From Propioniciclava sinopodophylli (GTDB lineage: Bacteria > Actinomycetota > Actinomycetes > Propionibacteriales > Propionibacteriaceae): DNA of 60,301 bases. The notes below the pieces were generated by a model, which saw only the letters and a list, made by a program, of their open reading frames with translations, did not search any database and had not been told where the DNA came from. Shown piece by piece: positions 36,206 to 46,755 of this stretch. The stretch spans positions 1 through 60,301 of the forward strand of contig NZ_SDMQ01000017.1 of the NCBI RefSeq assembly GCF_004324755.1, given 5' to 3'. The position numbers and the translations under genes were made by a program. The stretch's first letter is position 1. Every line of letters begins with the position of its first letter.

Positions 36206-37588
36206 ATGAGTCTCGACCACCTCGCGCTGCGCGAACGCCGCGCGAACGGGCTCCCGGTCGAGCCGACCGGCCCGCAGCAGCACTGGGCCAGGCGCATCCT
36301 CACCAGCCCGTACACGTGGCTGCTCATCGGAATGACGCTCATCTTCGCCGCCTGCCTGTGGTGGATGTACGCCACCTCGATGCAGGACACCCCGGTCGAG
36401 GGCGGCGTGATCCCCGGCCTCAACGCCTCGGCGATCCGGCGCTCGGCCCAGCTCGCGCTGCCGACGCTCGCCGCGTGGATCGTGGTGTTCCTCGCCGTCG
36501 ACCGCTTCCGGCCCATGCGCCCCATCCTGTGGTGGCTCGCGCTCGGCTGGGGTGCGGCGGTCGCCACGGCGCTGTCGATGGTGATCAACACGTGGGCCGG
36601 CCAGGAGATGGCGATCGTCGGCAACGGCGACCCCGCGACGGGCGCCCGCACGGCCGTCTTCGTCGCCCCCTTCGTCGAGGAGGCCACCAAGGCCACGATC
36701 CTGTTCCTGATCGCGATGGCGCTGCGCCACCGGCTGGTCACGCGCATCCAGGGCGTCGCGCTCGCCGGGCTGTCCGGGGCGGGCTTCGCCTTCACCGAGA
36801 ACATCCTCTACTACAGCCGCGCCATCGTGTACGCCTCGACGACCATCGAAGCAGGTGACCCCGAGGCCGCACTGAACGAGATCGTCCTCCTGCGCGGCCT
36901 CAAGACCGCCTTCGGCCACCCCCTGTTCACCGTGCTCGCGGGCATCGCCCTGGTCATCGCGCTGCGGTCGGCGAGCAAGACCGTGCGCATCCTCGCCCCG
37001 GTCGCCGGCTACCTCGTCGCCGCGCTGGCCCACATGGTCTTCAACTTCCTGGCCAGCACCGGCACGGATGCCAACTCGATGGCCATCATCGGCTGGATCA
37101 TCACCCTCAGCATCGCCATCCAGGTGGTCCGGGCGGTGCTCGCCGAGGGCCGCCGCCACCGCGACCGCCTGGCCGACTACGTCGCCATGTGCTGGCTGCC
37201 CGAGGAGGCCGTCGTCGCGTTCAGCCGCCAGCGCACCCGCTGGCACAGCCTCTTCAACGCGATCAGCTACGGCTGGCGTCCGTGGCTGGCCACCCTCCGC
37301 CTGCAGCGGACGATGAGCGAGCTCGTCCACCTGCGCGACTCGATGGTGCGCGGCCTCGTGGACGCCGCGGGTCACGGACGCGAGCGCGAGCTGCTCCAGC
37401 GCTCCCGCGAGCTGTGGCCGATCGCCATCACCGACCCCAAGGTGCAGCGCTTCCAGCTGCCCCGCATCCCGAACCCCCTGCGCCGCTTCCGTCGCCGCCG
37501 CACGGTGCCTGCCACTACGGGGGACGTGCCGCTAGGCTCGCCGCAGTATTCACCGGTGGATCCCCGGTGGGCGCCACCGAAAGGGTAG
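36206..37588 (+). CDS. PrsW-family intramembrane metalloprotease
   Basis: The ATG at 36206 gives 460 residues. Eight or so membrane segments span about 30-310, followed by a cytosolic tail of 150 residues. Probable metal-site motifs are VAPFVEEATKATIL, GFAFTENILYYSRA, AFGHPLFTVLAG and AALAHMVFNFL, matching PrsW proteases. Bacillus PrsW cleaves the anti-sigma factor RsiW; the substrate here is unknown. It lies 6 bases before the first of two GTPase genes, suggesting one operon for membrane or envelope stress. Upstream in-frame codons overlap cbiL and are not coding. Confidence 0.85.
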   Translation: MSLDHLALRERRANGLPVEPTGPQQHWARRILTSPYTWLLIGMTLIFAACLWWMYATSMQDTPVEGGVIPGLNASAIRRSAQLALPTLAAWIVVFLAVDRFRPMRPILWWLALGWGAAVATALSMVINTWAGQEMAIVGNGDPATGARTAVFVAPFVEEATKATILFLIAMALRHRLVTRIQGVALAGLSGAGFAFTENILYYSRAIVYASTTIEAGDPEAALNEIVLLRGLKTAFGHPLFTVLAGIALVIALRSASKTVRILAPVAGYLVAALAHMVFNFLASTGTDANSMAIIGWIITLSIAIQVVRAVLAEGRRHRDRLADYVAMCWLPEEAVVAFSRQRTRWHSLFNAISYGWRPWLATLRLQRTMSELVHLRDSMVRGLVDAAGHGRERELLQRSRELWPIAITDPKVQRFQLPRIPNPLRRFRRRRTVPATTGDVPLGSPQYSPVDPRWAPPKG

Positions 37589-37594
37589 GACGGG

Positions 37595-39436
37595 ATGAGC
37601 ACAGAGGCACTGACCGAGGCGTTGACAGAACTGAGGGACGCCCTGGCCTCGGTCCGGCTGCCGCTCGCGCTGCCGGACAGCGAGGCGGCCGGTAAGAGCG
37701 CCCGCGACATGGTCACCCAGCTGGACGACTACATCCTGCCGCGGCTGGCCACGCTGGACGCCCCGCTGTTGACCGTGATCGGCGGCTCGACCGGCGCCGG
37801 CAAGTCCACCCTGGTGAACTCGCTGGTCGGACGCGTCGTGTCGCGCCCGGGCGTCATCCGGCCCACGACCAAGTCGCCGGTGCTGGTGCACCACCCAGAC
37901 GACCTCGACTTCTTCCAGTCCGACCGCATCCTGCCCGGGCTGGGCCGCTCGTTCGACCAGGCGCACGACACGAGCACGCTGCAGCTGGTCGCCGAGCCGT
38001 CCCTGCCCCACGGCCTCGCGCTGCTGGACGCCCCGGACATCGACTCGGTCGTGGCCGAGAACCGCGCGCTGGCCGCCCAGCTGTTGGCGGCCGCCGACCT
38101 GTGGCTGTTCGTCACCTCCGCGGCGCGCTACGCGGACGCCGTGCCGTGGGAGTACCTGCGCGCCGCCGCCGACCGCGCCGCCGCCGTCGCCGTCGTGCTC
38201 GACCGCGTCCCGCCCGCCGCGATGGGCGAGGTCCCGCCGCACCTGGGCCGCCTGATGACCGAGCGCGGTCTGGCCAACTCGCCGCTGTTCGCCGTGCCCG
38301 AGACGAGCGTGGACTCCCAGGGCCTCCTACCGGACGCCGCCGTCTCGCCCATCCGCTCCTGGCTGGCCACGCTGGCCGCCGACCAGGCCAGCCGGCAGGC
38401 CGTCGTGCTCCAGACCCTCGACGGGGCCATCGGCTCGCTGGTGGCCCGCTCGCCCGAGGTCGCCGGCGCGGTCGATGGCCAGGTCGAGGCGCTGGCCCAG
38501 CTGCGCACCGACGCCGAGAAGAGCTACGCCGAGGCCGTCCGCACCATCGGCGTCCAGACCGCCGACGGCACGCTGCTGCGGGGCGAGGTGCTCGCCCGCT
38601 GGCAGGACTTCGTGGGCACCGGCGAGTTCATGCGCGCCGTCGAACAGAAGATCGGCTGGCTGCGCGACAAGATCTGGTCGACCCTCAAGGGCGAGCCTCC
38701 GCAGGCCAACGAGGTCAAGCTCGCCGTCGAGTCGGGCTTGGAGGCCCTCGTCCGCGAGGAGGGCGACGCCGCCGCCGAGCGCGCCGAGGCCTCGTGGGCG
38801 GCCAACGCGGCCGGACGCCAGGTGCTGCAGTCCGCCCGTGAGGACCTCTCCCACAGCTCGCCCGACTTCCCGGGTGCGGTGTCGCGGGCCATCCGCGACT
38901 GGCAGGGCGACGTGCTCGACATCGTCTCCGAGGTGGGCCAGTCCAAGCGCAACACCGCCCGCTACCTCGCCCTCGGCGTCAACGGCCTCGGCGTCGCGCT
39001 CATGGTCGTCGTGTTCAGCCAGACCGGCGGCATCACCGGCGCCGAGGTCGGCGTCGCCGGCGGCACCGCCCTGCTGGCCCAGCGCCTGCTCGAGGCCGTC
39101 TTCGGCGAGGACGCCGTCCGCCGCCTCGCCAAGCAGGCCAAGGACCGCCTCGACGAGCGCGTCGAGGCCCTCATGGCCGACGAGCTCAACCGCTTCCTGC
39201 GCGCGCTGGCCGCCACGGGTGCGGACGCGGCCATCGCAGACGCCGTGCGCACGGCGTCCGACGCGCTCGCCGAGCACCGGAGCGGCGACCCCGTCCTGGG
39301 TCGCGTCGAGCGCGCCGAGCTGGACCCGGCCCGCCGCTCGCTGCCCGCCGCCGAACAGCCCGCGCTGACCGGCGAGGTGCTCGAGCCGCGCGACGAGTCC
39401 GAGGGCTACCGCGTGGAGGTGCGCGATGGCGCGTGA
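37595..39436 (+). CDS. Dynamin-like membrane GTPase, first of a pair
   Basis: The 613-residue protein has a G1 loop VIGGSTGAGKSTLVNSLVG (about 62-80), a G3-like ALLDAPDIDSVV and no clear NKxD box (VVLDRVPP in its place). Helical regions follow, and a hydrophobic hairpin (LGVALMVVVFSQTGGITGAE) near residues 465-500 probably enters the membrane. The layout resembles bacterial dynamin-like or YfjP-type GTPases. AGGACGGG precedes the ATG. It overlaps the second GTPase gene by 11 bases, so the products probably work as a heteromer, like DynA and DynB of Streptomyces; that parallel is inferred. Confidence 0.75.
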   Translation: MSTEALTEALTELRDALASVRLPLALPDSEAAGKSARDMVTQLDDYILPRLATLDAPLLTVIGGSTGAGKSTLVNSLVGRVVSRPGVIRPTTKSPVLVHHPDDLDFFQSDRILPGLGRSFDQAHDTSTLQLVAEPSLPHGLALLDAPDIDSVVAENRALAAQLLAAADLWLFVTSAARYADAVPWEYLRAAADRAAAVAVVLDRVPPAAMGEVPPHLGRLMTERGLANSPLFAVPETSVDSQGLLPDAAVSPIRSWLATLAADQASRQAVVLQTLDGAIGSLVARSPEVAGAVDGQVEALAQLRTDAEKSYAEAVRTIGVQTADGTLLRGEVLARWQDFVGTGEFMRAVEQKIGWLRDKIWSTLKGEPPQANEVKLAVESGLEALVREEGDAAAERAEASWAANAAGRQVLQSAREDLSHSSPDFPGAVSRAIRDWQGDVLDIVSEVGQSKRNTARYLALGVNGLGVALMVVVFSQTGGITGAEVGVAGGTALLAQRLLEAVFGEDAVRRLAKQAKDRLDERVEALMADELNRFLRALAATGADAAIADAVRTASDALAEHRSGDPVLGRVERAELDPARRSLPAAEQPALTGEVLEPRDESEGYRVEVRDGA

Positions 39437-41030
39437 CCTGAAGCCCAGCATCGCGATGCGCCTCAAGAGCCTCGACGAGGCCATCGACCTGGCCCGCGGC
39501 CGGGCGTCCGATGAGGTCGTTGAAGCGGCCGACGCCGTCGTCGACCGCGCGGGGCACCGCCTGTCCATCGCCGGCGAGCACACGGTCGTCGCCCTGGCCG
39601 GGGCCACCGGCTCGGGCAAGTCGTCCACGTTCAACGCGATCTCCGGCACCAAGCTGGCGCGCACCGGCGTCACCCGCCCGACCACCAGCGAGGCCATGTC
39701 GGTCTCGTGGGGCACCGAACAGCCCGTCGAGTTGCTCGACTGGCTGGACGTCCAGCGCCGCCACCTCGTGGCGTCCGGGGAGTCCGCCTTCCAGGACCTG
39801 GTGCTGCTCGACCTGCCCGACCACGACTCGACCGAGGTCGGCCACCGGCTCACCGTCGACCGGCTCGTCGAGCTCGTCGACATGCTGGTCTGGGTCGTCG
39901 ACCCGCAGAAGTACGCCGACGGCGCGTTGCACGACGGGTACCTCAAGCCGCTGGCCGACCACGCCGAGGTGATGGTCGTCGTCCTCAACCAGGTCGACCG
40001 CCTCGACGCCACCCAGCGCGCGGACGCCCTGGCCGACCTGCGTCGCCTGCTCGACGCCGAGGGGCTCACCCGCACCAAGGTGATGGCCATGTCGGCCCTG
40101 ACGGGGGAGGGCGTGGCCGAACTGCGCGCCCTGCTCGAGGAGGTCGCCAAGGCCAAGGCCATGAAGACCCAACGTTTCACCGCGGACGTCCTGCGCCACG
40201 CCGGTCTGCTGGCCGCCGAGCTCGGCACCAGCCCGGTGCCCCGCCTCGGCGGCGACGTCATCGACCGCCTCAACGAGACCATGGCCGAGGCCGCCGCCGT
40301 GCCGGTCGTGACGGACGGGGTCCTCAAGGCGTGGCGGCACCGCGGCACGATCGCGACCGGTTGGCCGATGGTCAGTTGGCTCAAGCGGCTCAAGCCCGAC
40401 CCGCTACGCAAGCTCCGCGTCGGACTCTCGCCGCGGGAGCTGAGCCCCACCGACGTCAGCCGCACGTCGCTGCCGAAGGCGACGTCGGTGCAGAAGGCGC
40501 GTTTGGACGCCGCCCTGCGCGGCCTGCTGGACGCCGCGACCGACGGCGTCCCGCGGGGGTGGGCCGACCAGATCCGGCGGGTCGGTCGCGGCAACGAGAA
40601 GCTGCTCGCCGACCGCCTCGACCAGGCGGTAGCGACCACCGACCTGCGCATGGACCGAGGCCATGGCTGGTGGGTGCTCGTCACGATCCTGCAGTGGATC
40701 CTGTTCCTCGCGCTCATCGTCGGCGCGGTCTGGCTCGCGCTGCCGCTGGTCTTCGCGCTGCTGCAGATGCCGATCGACCTGCCGGTCATCGCGTGGCAGG
40801 GCTGGCCGGTGCAGACGGTGCTCGTGGCCGGCGGCATCGCCGGGGGCGTGGTGCTCGCGCTGCTGAGCCGCGTGTTCGTCGAGGCGGGTGCGCAGGTCAA
40901 GGCGCGCCAGGCCCGCAAGGAACTCACCGACGCGATCTCCGAGGTGACCGCCGTCGAGGTCGTCCAGCCGATCCAGGCCGAGCTCGACCGGCTCACCGCG
41001 GCCCGCGAGGCCGCCAAGCGCGCCGCCTAG
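39426..41030 (+). CDS. Era/dynamin-like membrane GTPase, second of a pair
   Basis: The 534-residue protein has G1 LAGATGSGKSSTFNAISG (about 57-74), G3 LLDLPDHDSTEVG, G4 VVLNQVDRLD and a G5-like MSALTGEG, so the nucleotide site is complete, unlike its partner. Two membrane segments (LVTILQWILFLALIVGAVWL and VLVAGGIAGGVVLALL) lie near 420-480, followed by an amphipathic helix. It starts inside the end of the preceding GTPase gene. A palindromic element follows the stop directly. Confidence 0.78.
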   Translation: MARDLKPSIAMRLKSLDEAIDLARGRASDEVVEAADAVVDRAGHRLSIAGEHTVVALAGATGSGKSSTFNAISGTKLARTGVTRPTTSEAMSVSWGTEQPVELLDWLDVQRRHLVASGESAFQDLVLLDLPDHDSTEVGHRLTVDRLVELVDMLVWVVDPQKYADGALHDGYLKPLADHAEVMVVVLNQVDRLDATQRADALADLRRLLDAEGLTRTKVMAMSALTGEGVAELRALLEEVAKAKAMKTQRFTADVLRHAGLLAAELGTSPVPRLGGDVIDRLNETMAEAAAVPVVTDGVLKAWRHRGTIATGWPMVSWLKRLKPDPLRKLRVGLSPRELSPTDVSRTSLPKATSVQKARLDAALRGLLDAATDGVPRGWADQIRRVGRGNEKLLADRLDQAVATTDLRMDRGHGWWVLVTILQWILFLALIVGAVWLALPLVFALLQMPIDLPVIAWQGWPVQTVLVAGGIAGGVVLALLSRVFVEAGAQVKARQARKELTDAISEVTAVEVVQPIQAELDRLTAAREAAKRAA

Positions 41031-41068
41031 GGTCCCTGAGGTGCGAGCGCAGCGAGCCTCGAAGGGCC
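41031..41068. terminator. Palindromic intergenic element, probable bidirectional terminator
   Basis: GGTCCCTGAGGTGCGAGC pairs imperfectly with GCGAGCCTCGAAGGGCC, between convergent genes. Elements of the form CCTTCGAGGCTCGC...GAGGGACC are common dispersed repeats in actinobacteria. There is no T tract. Confidence 0.55.
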
Positions 41069-41074
41069 GCTGCT

Positions 41075-41626
41075 TCAGGGCCCGCCGTCCGCCTGCTTGA
41101 TCGCCGAGACCTCGAACTCGAGCTTGATCGCGTCGCTGACCAGCACGCCGCCGGTCTCGAGCACGGCGTTCCAGGTGAGCCCGAAGTCGGAGCGGCTGAC
41201 GGTCGCCGACCCGGTGAAGCCGATGCGCTCGTTGCCGAACGGGTCCTTGGCCCCGCCCTCGTACTCGAACGCCACCTTCACCGGACGAGTGGCGTCGCGG
41301 ATCGTGAGGTCGCCGTCCGCCTCCACGTGGGTCTCGTCGAGCACGCGGAAGTCCGTCCCGACGAAGGTGACCGCGGGGAAGCGCGACGCGTCGAAGAAGT
41401 CGGGGCTGCGCAGGTGCCCGTCGCGATTGGCGTCGCGTGAGTTGACGCTGCTGACCTTGACGCTGACCAGAAGCGCGGAGTGCTGCGGTGTGGCGCCATC
41501 GATGAGGGCCCACCCGTGGAACGACTCGAACGTGCCCCGCACCTTCGCGATGCCGGCGTGACGTGCGACGAAGGCGATGCTGCTGTGCGCGGGGTCGAGG
41601 TGGTACAGGCCGGCGAGTTCGGTCAT
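41075..41626 (-). CDS. YceI-family protein
   Basis: The ATG at 41626 gives 183 residues; a longer frame to 41713 adds sequence unlike the family. YceI motifs are YHLDPAHSSIAFVARHAGI, KVRGTFESFHGWALIDG, RSPDFFDASRFPAVTFVGTD and VSRSDFGLTWNAVLETGG. YceI proteins form a lipocalin-like barrel that binds polyisoprenoid-type lipids. There is no signal peptide, so it is probably cytosolic as in many actinobacteria. It is divergent from ssb. Confidence 0.9.
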   Translation of the reverse strand: MTELAGLYHLDPAHSSIAFVARHAGIAKVRGTFESFHGWALIDGATPQHSALLVSVKVSSVNSRDANRDGHLRSPDFFDASRFPAVTFVGTDFRVLDETHVEADGDLTIRDATRPVKVAFEYEGGAKDPFGNERIGFTGSATVSRSDFGLTWNAVLETGGVLVSDAIKLEFEVSAIKQADGGP

Positions 41627-41771
41627 GGGCAGCACGTGGGGTCCCTTTCTGTCCACAGGCGGGTTCGAGCGCGTGAGCGGGTTTTCCACAGGCGCCGGAA
41701 TCGACTGCACCACGGTAAGTCTTTCCGCCCATTGTCTCGTTCACCAACGCACTCAGAGGAAAGGGAGTCTC

Positions 41772-42275
41772 ATGGAAGCGGACATCGTCATCGAGGGCAA
41801 CGTCGGCCAGGCGGTCGAGTGGCGCGAGCACCCCGTCTACGGCGGGCGGGCGACCTTCAGCGTCGCCGTCACCCCCGGCTACCGGCGGGGGGAGGATTGG
41901 GTCGACCTGAACACGATGTGGTTCCGGGTCACGTGCTGGCGGCAGATGGCAGTCCACGTCCGCGACAGTGTCGGCAAGGGGGACGCGGTCGTGGTCAAGG
42001 GGAAGCTGCGCCTCGACAAGTGGGTCGACGACCACGGCACCGAGCGACAGGAGTTCTCCATCAAGGCCGACTGGGTCGGTCACAGCCTCAAGCGTGGGAA
42101 GGCCGCCTTCGAGCGGACGCGTTCGCGCCCCGAGCCCGAGGAGCCCAGCTACCTGACCGACGCCGAGTCGGCGCGGCTGGCTGCGATCGAGGCCCAGTAC
42201 ATCGCCCTGGGCTCCGGTGAGGTGGTGGACGCCGATGGCGTGGTCCACGAGGCCCCGGAACCGGCCGCGCTCTGA
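41772..42275 (+). CDS. ssb: Single-stranded DNA-binding protein without acidic tail
   Basis: The ATG at 41772, with AGAGGAAAGGGAG upstream, gives 167 residues. The OB fold (1-110) has IVIEGNVGQAVEWREHPVYG, MWFRVTCWRQMAVHV and GDAVVVKGKLRLDKWVDDHG. The C terminus ends in EAPEPAAL rather than the DDDIPF-type tip that recruits replication partners, so it is probably a paralogous SSB (SsbB-like, as used in transformation or sporulation). It is followed by a hairpin repeat. Confidence 0.85.
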   Translation: MEADIVIEGNVGQAVEWREHPVYGGRATFSVAVTPGYRRGEDWVDLNTMWFRVTCWRQMAVHVRDSVGKGDAVVVKGKLRLDKWVDDHGTERQEFSIKADWVGHSLKRGKAAFERTRSRPEPEEPSYLTDAESARLAAIEAQYIALGSGEVVDADGVVHEAPEPAAL

Positions 42276-42284
42276 GGCATCGTG

Positions 42285-42339
42285 AAGCGGTTCCTCCCTC
42301 GCAACGCGGATCGAATCAGCGTTACGAGGGAGGAACCGC
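42285..42339 (+). repeat. 55-bp hairpin direct repeat, copy 1
   Basis: The unit is a near-perfect dyad: AGCGGTTCCTCCCTCGCAAC, an 11-base loop region, then GCGTTACGAGGGAGGAACCG. It differs from the copy at the other end of the following gene at one base. Its right arm contains the GGGAGG ribosome site of that gene, so the folded RNA would hide it. Confidence 0.85.
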
Positions 42340-43341
42340 GTGACCAAGGCCCACCACAGGGATTGGGGTGTCATGGAAGCACTTCTGATGCTGGTGAAGG
42401 AGCAGGGGTTCGTCACCACGCGTCAGGCCGCTGCGCTCGGGGCATCGGCCAACACCTTGAGCAGGCTCGTCGCGGGCGGGCAGCTCGTGCGACCGATCAG
42501 CTGTGTGCACCTCCCCGCAGCTGCATGGGGAGCGCTCACGCCGGAACGGAAACACGCGCTCCTGGTAAAGGGAGTCCTGGCCGATCATCCGGGCTGGGTC
42601 GCCAGTCACCACAGTGCACTGGCCCTGAGCGGAGTGCCGCTGTGGGACGTACCGTTCGGCACCGTGCACGTGGCTGGGCAGCAGCGCAACAGCGTCCGGC
42701 GATCCTCAGTCCACCTGCACGTGCTGCGCCCTGGTGACCCGGTGGGGGAGGCGAGCGGCAACCGTGTGATCACCCCCGGCCTCGCCACGCTGCAGGTGGC
42801 CGCCCGCTTCGGCGTCACCGCAGGAGTCGTGGCAGCGGACGCCTGCCTGGCAGCAGGCCTGACGTCGTCGACGACCCTCCGCCGACTCGCAATGTCGGAT
42901 CGCTGGCGCTACGGCGTGGCGGCCGTGCGGCTAGTGGTCGCCCTCGCCGACGGGCGAGCCGAGTCCGCGATGGAGAGCGTGCTGCGCTCCCACCTCAGCG
43001 ATGCCGGCTGGGGACTGGAACCGCAAGCCAACCTCGGGGGTCCCGGCGCCGGGTACCGCGCCGACCTGCTGGTGGAGGGGCGTGTCGTCGTGGAGTACGA
43101 CGGCGAGGAGAAGTACGCGGGTCCCGAGGGCCATCAGGCACTTCTGGCCGAGAAGGCGCGCGAGGATCACCTCCGGGCAGAGGGGTACGGCTTTGTCCGA
43201 ATCACCAAGGCTCGCATCGGACGTCCGGCAGCTGTGCGTCGCTTGGTCGCCCGAGCACTGGCCGATCGCGGCGCTCACAAAGCGATTCCTCCCTCGCAAC
43301 GCGGATCGAATCAGCGTTACGAGGGAGGAACCGCTGTGTGA
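42340..43341 (+). CDS. AbiEi-like HTH plus DUF559 nuclease-fold protein between repeats
   Basis: The GTG at 42340 follows GAGGGAGGAACCGC and gives 333 residues; an ATG 11 codons later is an alternative. Residues about 12-65 resemble the AbiEi winged helix (EQGFVTTRQAAALGASANTL, LVRPISCVHLPA). Residues about 220-310 resemble DUF559/Vsr-type PD-(D/E)XK folds (YRADLLVEGRVVVEYDGEEK, YGFVRITKARIG). Related actinobacterial genes are often solitary, and no AbiEii toxin is present. The last 20 residues (KAIPPSQRGSNQRYEGGTAV) are encoded by the second repeat, so the repeat supplied both the ribosome site and the end of the gene. Confidence 0.75.
   Translation: MTKAHHRDWGVMEALLMLVKEQGFVTTRQAAALGASANTLSRLVAGGQLVRPISCVHLPAAAWGALTPERKHALLVKGVLADHPGWVASHHSALALSGVPLWDVPFGTVHVAGQQRNSVRRSSVHLHVLRPGDPVGEASGNRVITPGLATLQVAARFGVTAGVVAADACLAAGLTSSTTLRRLAMSDRWRYGVAAVRLVVALADGRAESAMESVLRSHLSDAGWGLEPQANLGGPGAGYRADLLVEGRVVVEYDGEEKYAGPEGHQALLAEKAREDHLRAEGYGFVRITKARIGRPAAVRRLVARALADRGAHKAIPPSQRGSNQRYEGGTAV
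43280..43334 (+). repeat. 55-bp hairpin direct repeat, copy 2
   Basis: It is identical to copy 1 except for A in place of G at the sixth base. It is translated as the end of the AbiEi-like gene, and GTGTGA follows immediately: a start codon at the same spacing as in copy 1, then a stop. Confidence 0.85.
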
Positions 43342-43392
43342 GGCCCAGTCAGCGGACGCACGTGATGCGCAGGCGCTGCTGAGAGCGATGAA

Positions 43393-45075
<1,683 letters not shown>

Positions 45076-45155
45076 GAACCGTCCTTGTGAGGTCTGGTGG
45101 GAGGAGATCGGCACCCAGTATAGGGACGGCCCGCGCACCGACTACGGTGAAGCCC

Positions 45156-45914
45156 ATGTCGAGCGTCGCGTCAGTCCCCACGAACCAGCCGGCCCCCAGC
45201 AGCCGCCCGGGTGGCCGCTGGATCGCGGCTTGGGTGCTGAGCCTCGCGCTGGCGTTCCTGCTGGGCATGCAGGTGCGTCCGGTCACCCCGGTGGACGCCG
45301 CGGCCCCGGCTCCCCAGCCGGCCACGGCGTCCGCCACGCCCGAGGTGAACCCGGAGCTGGAACGCTTCCTGCTCGACCTGCCGCGTCGCGATGCGGCGGA
45401 CGCCCTCGCGATGGGGTCGGTCGACGCCAAGGTCGTCATGACCAACTGGTCCGACTACCGCTGCCCCTTCTGCGCCGTGTGGCACCAGCGGACGCTCCCG
45501 GCCCTGCAGAAGTACGTGGACGACGGGTCGCTGCGCATCGAGTTCCGCGACCTGGCGATGTTCGGCGAGCAGTCGGAGGACACCGCTGTCGCCGCCCGCG
45601 CCGCCGGGCAGCAGGGCAAGTTCTGGGAGTTCCAGGCGGCCGTCTTCGCCGCCGCTCCGCCCAGCGGCCACCCCGACATCACGTCCGACAAGATCCTCGA
45701 GTTCGCCCGCACGGCCGGCGTCGCCGACCTGGCCGCCTTCGAGGCGGGGCTCGCCGACGACTCGCTGCGCGCCGCGGTGGCCGCCGACTCCGCCGAGGCC
45801 CACCAACTGGGCATCTCCGGCACACCGTTCTTCGTCATCGGCGGACAGGCGCTCAGCGGCGCCCAGCCGACGGAAGTGTTCGAGTCGGTGATCGCCCAGG
45901 AGCTCGCGCGCTGA
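45156..45914 (+). CDS. Membrane-anchored DsbA-like thiol oxidoreductase
   Basis: The ATG at 45156 gives 252 residues. An N-terminal membrane anchor (WIAAWVLSLALAFLLGMQV, about 22-40) is followed by a Pro/Ala-rich spacer and a DsbA-like domain with NWSDYRCPFCAVWHQR (CPFC) and the cis-Pro loop GISGTPFFVIGG. It should act outside the membrane in disulfide formation or isomerisation. Its stop overlaps the start of the CcdA-like gene (TGATG), its likely redox partner. Confidence 0.88.
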   Translation: MSSVASVPTNQPAPSSRPGGRWIAAWVLSLALAFLLGMQVRPVTPVDAAAPAPQPATASATPEVNPELERFLLDLPRRDAADALAMGSVDAKVVMTNWSDYRCPFCAVWHQRTLPALQKYVDDGSLRIEFRDLAMFGEQSEDTAVAARAAGQQGKFWEFQAAVFAAAPPSGHPDITSDKILEFARTAGVADLAAFEAGLADDSLRAAVAADSAEAHQLGISGTPFFVIGGQALSGAQPTEVFESVIAQELAR

Positions 45915-46753
45915 TGCCCGACATCGGCTACCTCGGTGCCCTGCTGGGCGGCGTGGCCACGATCGTGAGCCCCTGCTCGGTGATGCTCCTGCCAGCCTTT
46001 TTCGCCTACGCGTTCGGAACCAGGGCCACCCTGCTGGGTCGAACCGGCCTGTTCTACCTCGGGCTCCTCACCACGCTGGTGCCGCTGGGCGCGGCCGCCG
46101 GCAGCTTCGGCGCGCTGTTCAACGCGTTCCGCTCCACCGTCATCGTCGTGGCCGCACTCGTCATCATCGCCTTCGGGGTCGTGCAGGCCCTCGGCATCAC
46201 GGTGCCGCTGCCGGCCTCGGCCCGCCCGGGCGCCGACCCGACCAGCGCCATCTCGGTCTACGCGCTCGGCACCGTCTACGGCATCGCGGGCACGTGCGCC
46301 GGACCGATCCTGGGGTCGGTGCTGACCGTGGCCGCCCTCGGACAGGACGCTGTTCGCGGCGGCCTGCTCCTGGCCATCTTCGCGGTCGGGATGGTGGTGC
46401 CGCTGGTCGCCCTGGCCCTGGCCTGGGACGCCCTCGACCTGGGCCGCCGCCCTTGGCTCAGGCCGCGCCCGGTCCAGCTCGGCCCGATCCACACGACCGT
46501 GGGCAACGTCGTCTCCGGTGCGCTGTTCGTCGGGCTCGGCGTCCTCTTCTGGGCCACCGAGGGGCTCTCGTCGGTGGGCGGCGTGCTCGGCGCGGCCGAG
46601 CAACAAGACCTGGAGTCGCGCATCCTCGCCTCCGACGGCGGCGGGTGGAGCGACATTGCCGTCGTCGTGGTGCTGTTTGCGGTGGCCGGCGCCCTGGTGT
46701 GGGCGGCCGACCGGTTCAGCCGGCGTTCCGGCGCAGGGCGAGCCAGCCGATGA
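45914..46753 (+). CDS. CcdA/DsbD-type thiol-disulfide transmembrane protein
   Basis: The 279-residue protein has six to eight membrane segments and the CcdA cysteine pair in ATIVSPCSVMLLPAF and YGIAGTCAGPILGSV. CcdA proteins carry electrons from cytoplasmic thioredoxin to extracytoplasmic thiol proteins. The C terminus adds an extra loop and membrane helix beyond the core. It is translationally coupled to the DsbA-like gene. Confidence 0.88.
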   Translation: MPDIGYLGALLGGVATIVSPCSVMLLPAFFAYAFGTRATLLGRTGLFYLGLLTTLVPLGAAAGSFGALFNAFRSTVIVVAALVIIAFGVVQALGITVPLPASARPGADPTSAISVYALGTVYGIAGTCAGPILGSVLTVAALGQDAVRGGLLLAIFAVGMVVPLVALALAWDALDLGRRPWLRPRPVQLGPIHTTVGNVVSGALFVGLGVLFWATEGLSSVGGVLGAAEQQDLESRILASDGGGWSDIAVVVVLFAVAGALVWAADRFSRRSGAGRASR

Positions 46754-46755
46754 GC

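Noticed and set aside
42289-43336. The two 55-bp hairpins as a short CRISPR array
   Set aside because: Only two units nearly 1 kb apart with a gene between them; no spacer pattern and no cas genes.
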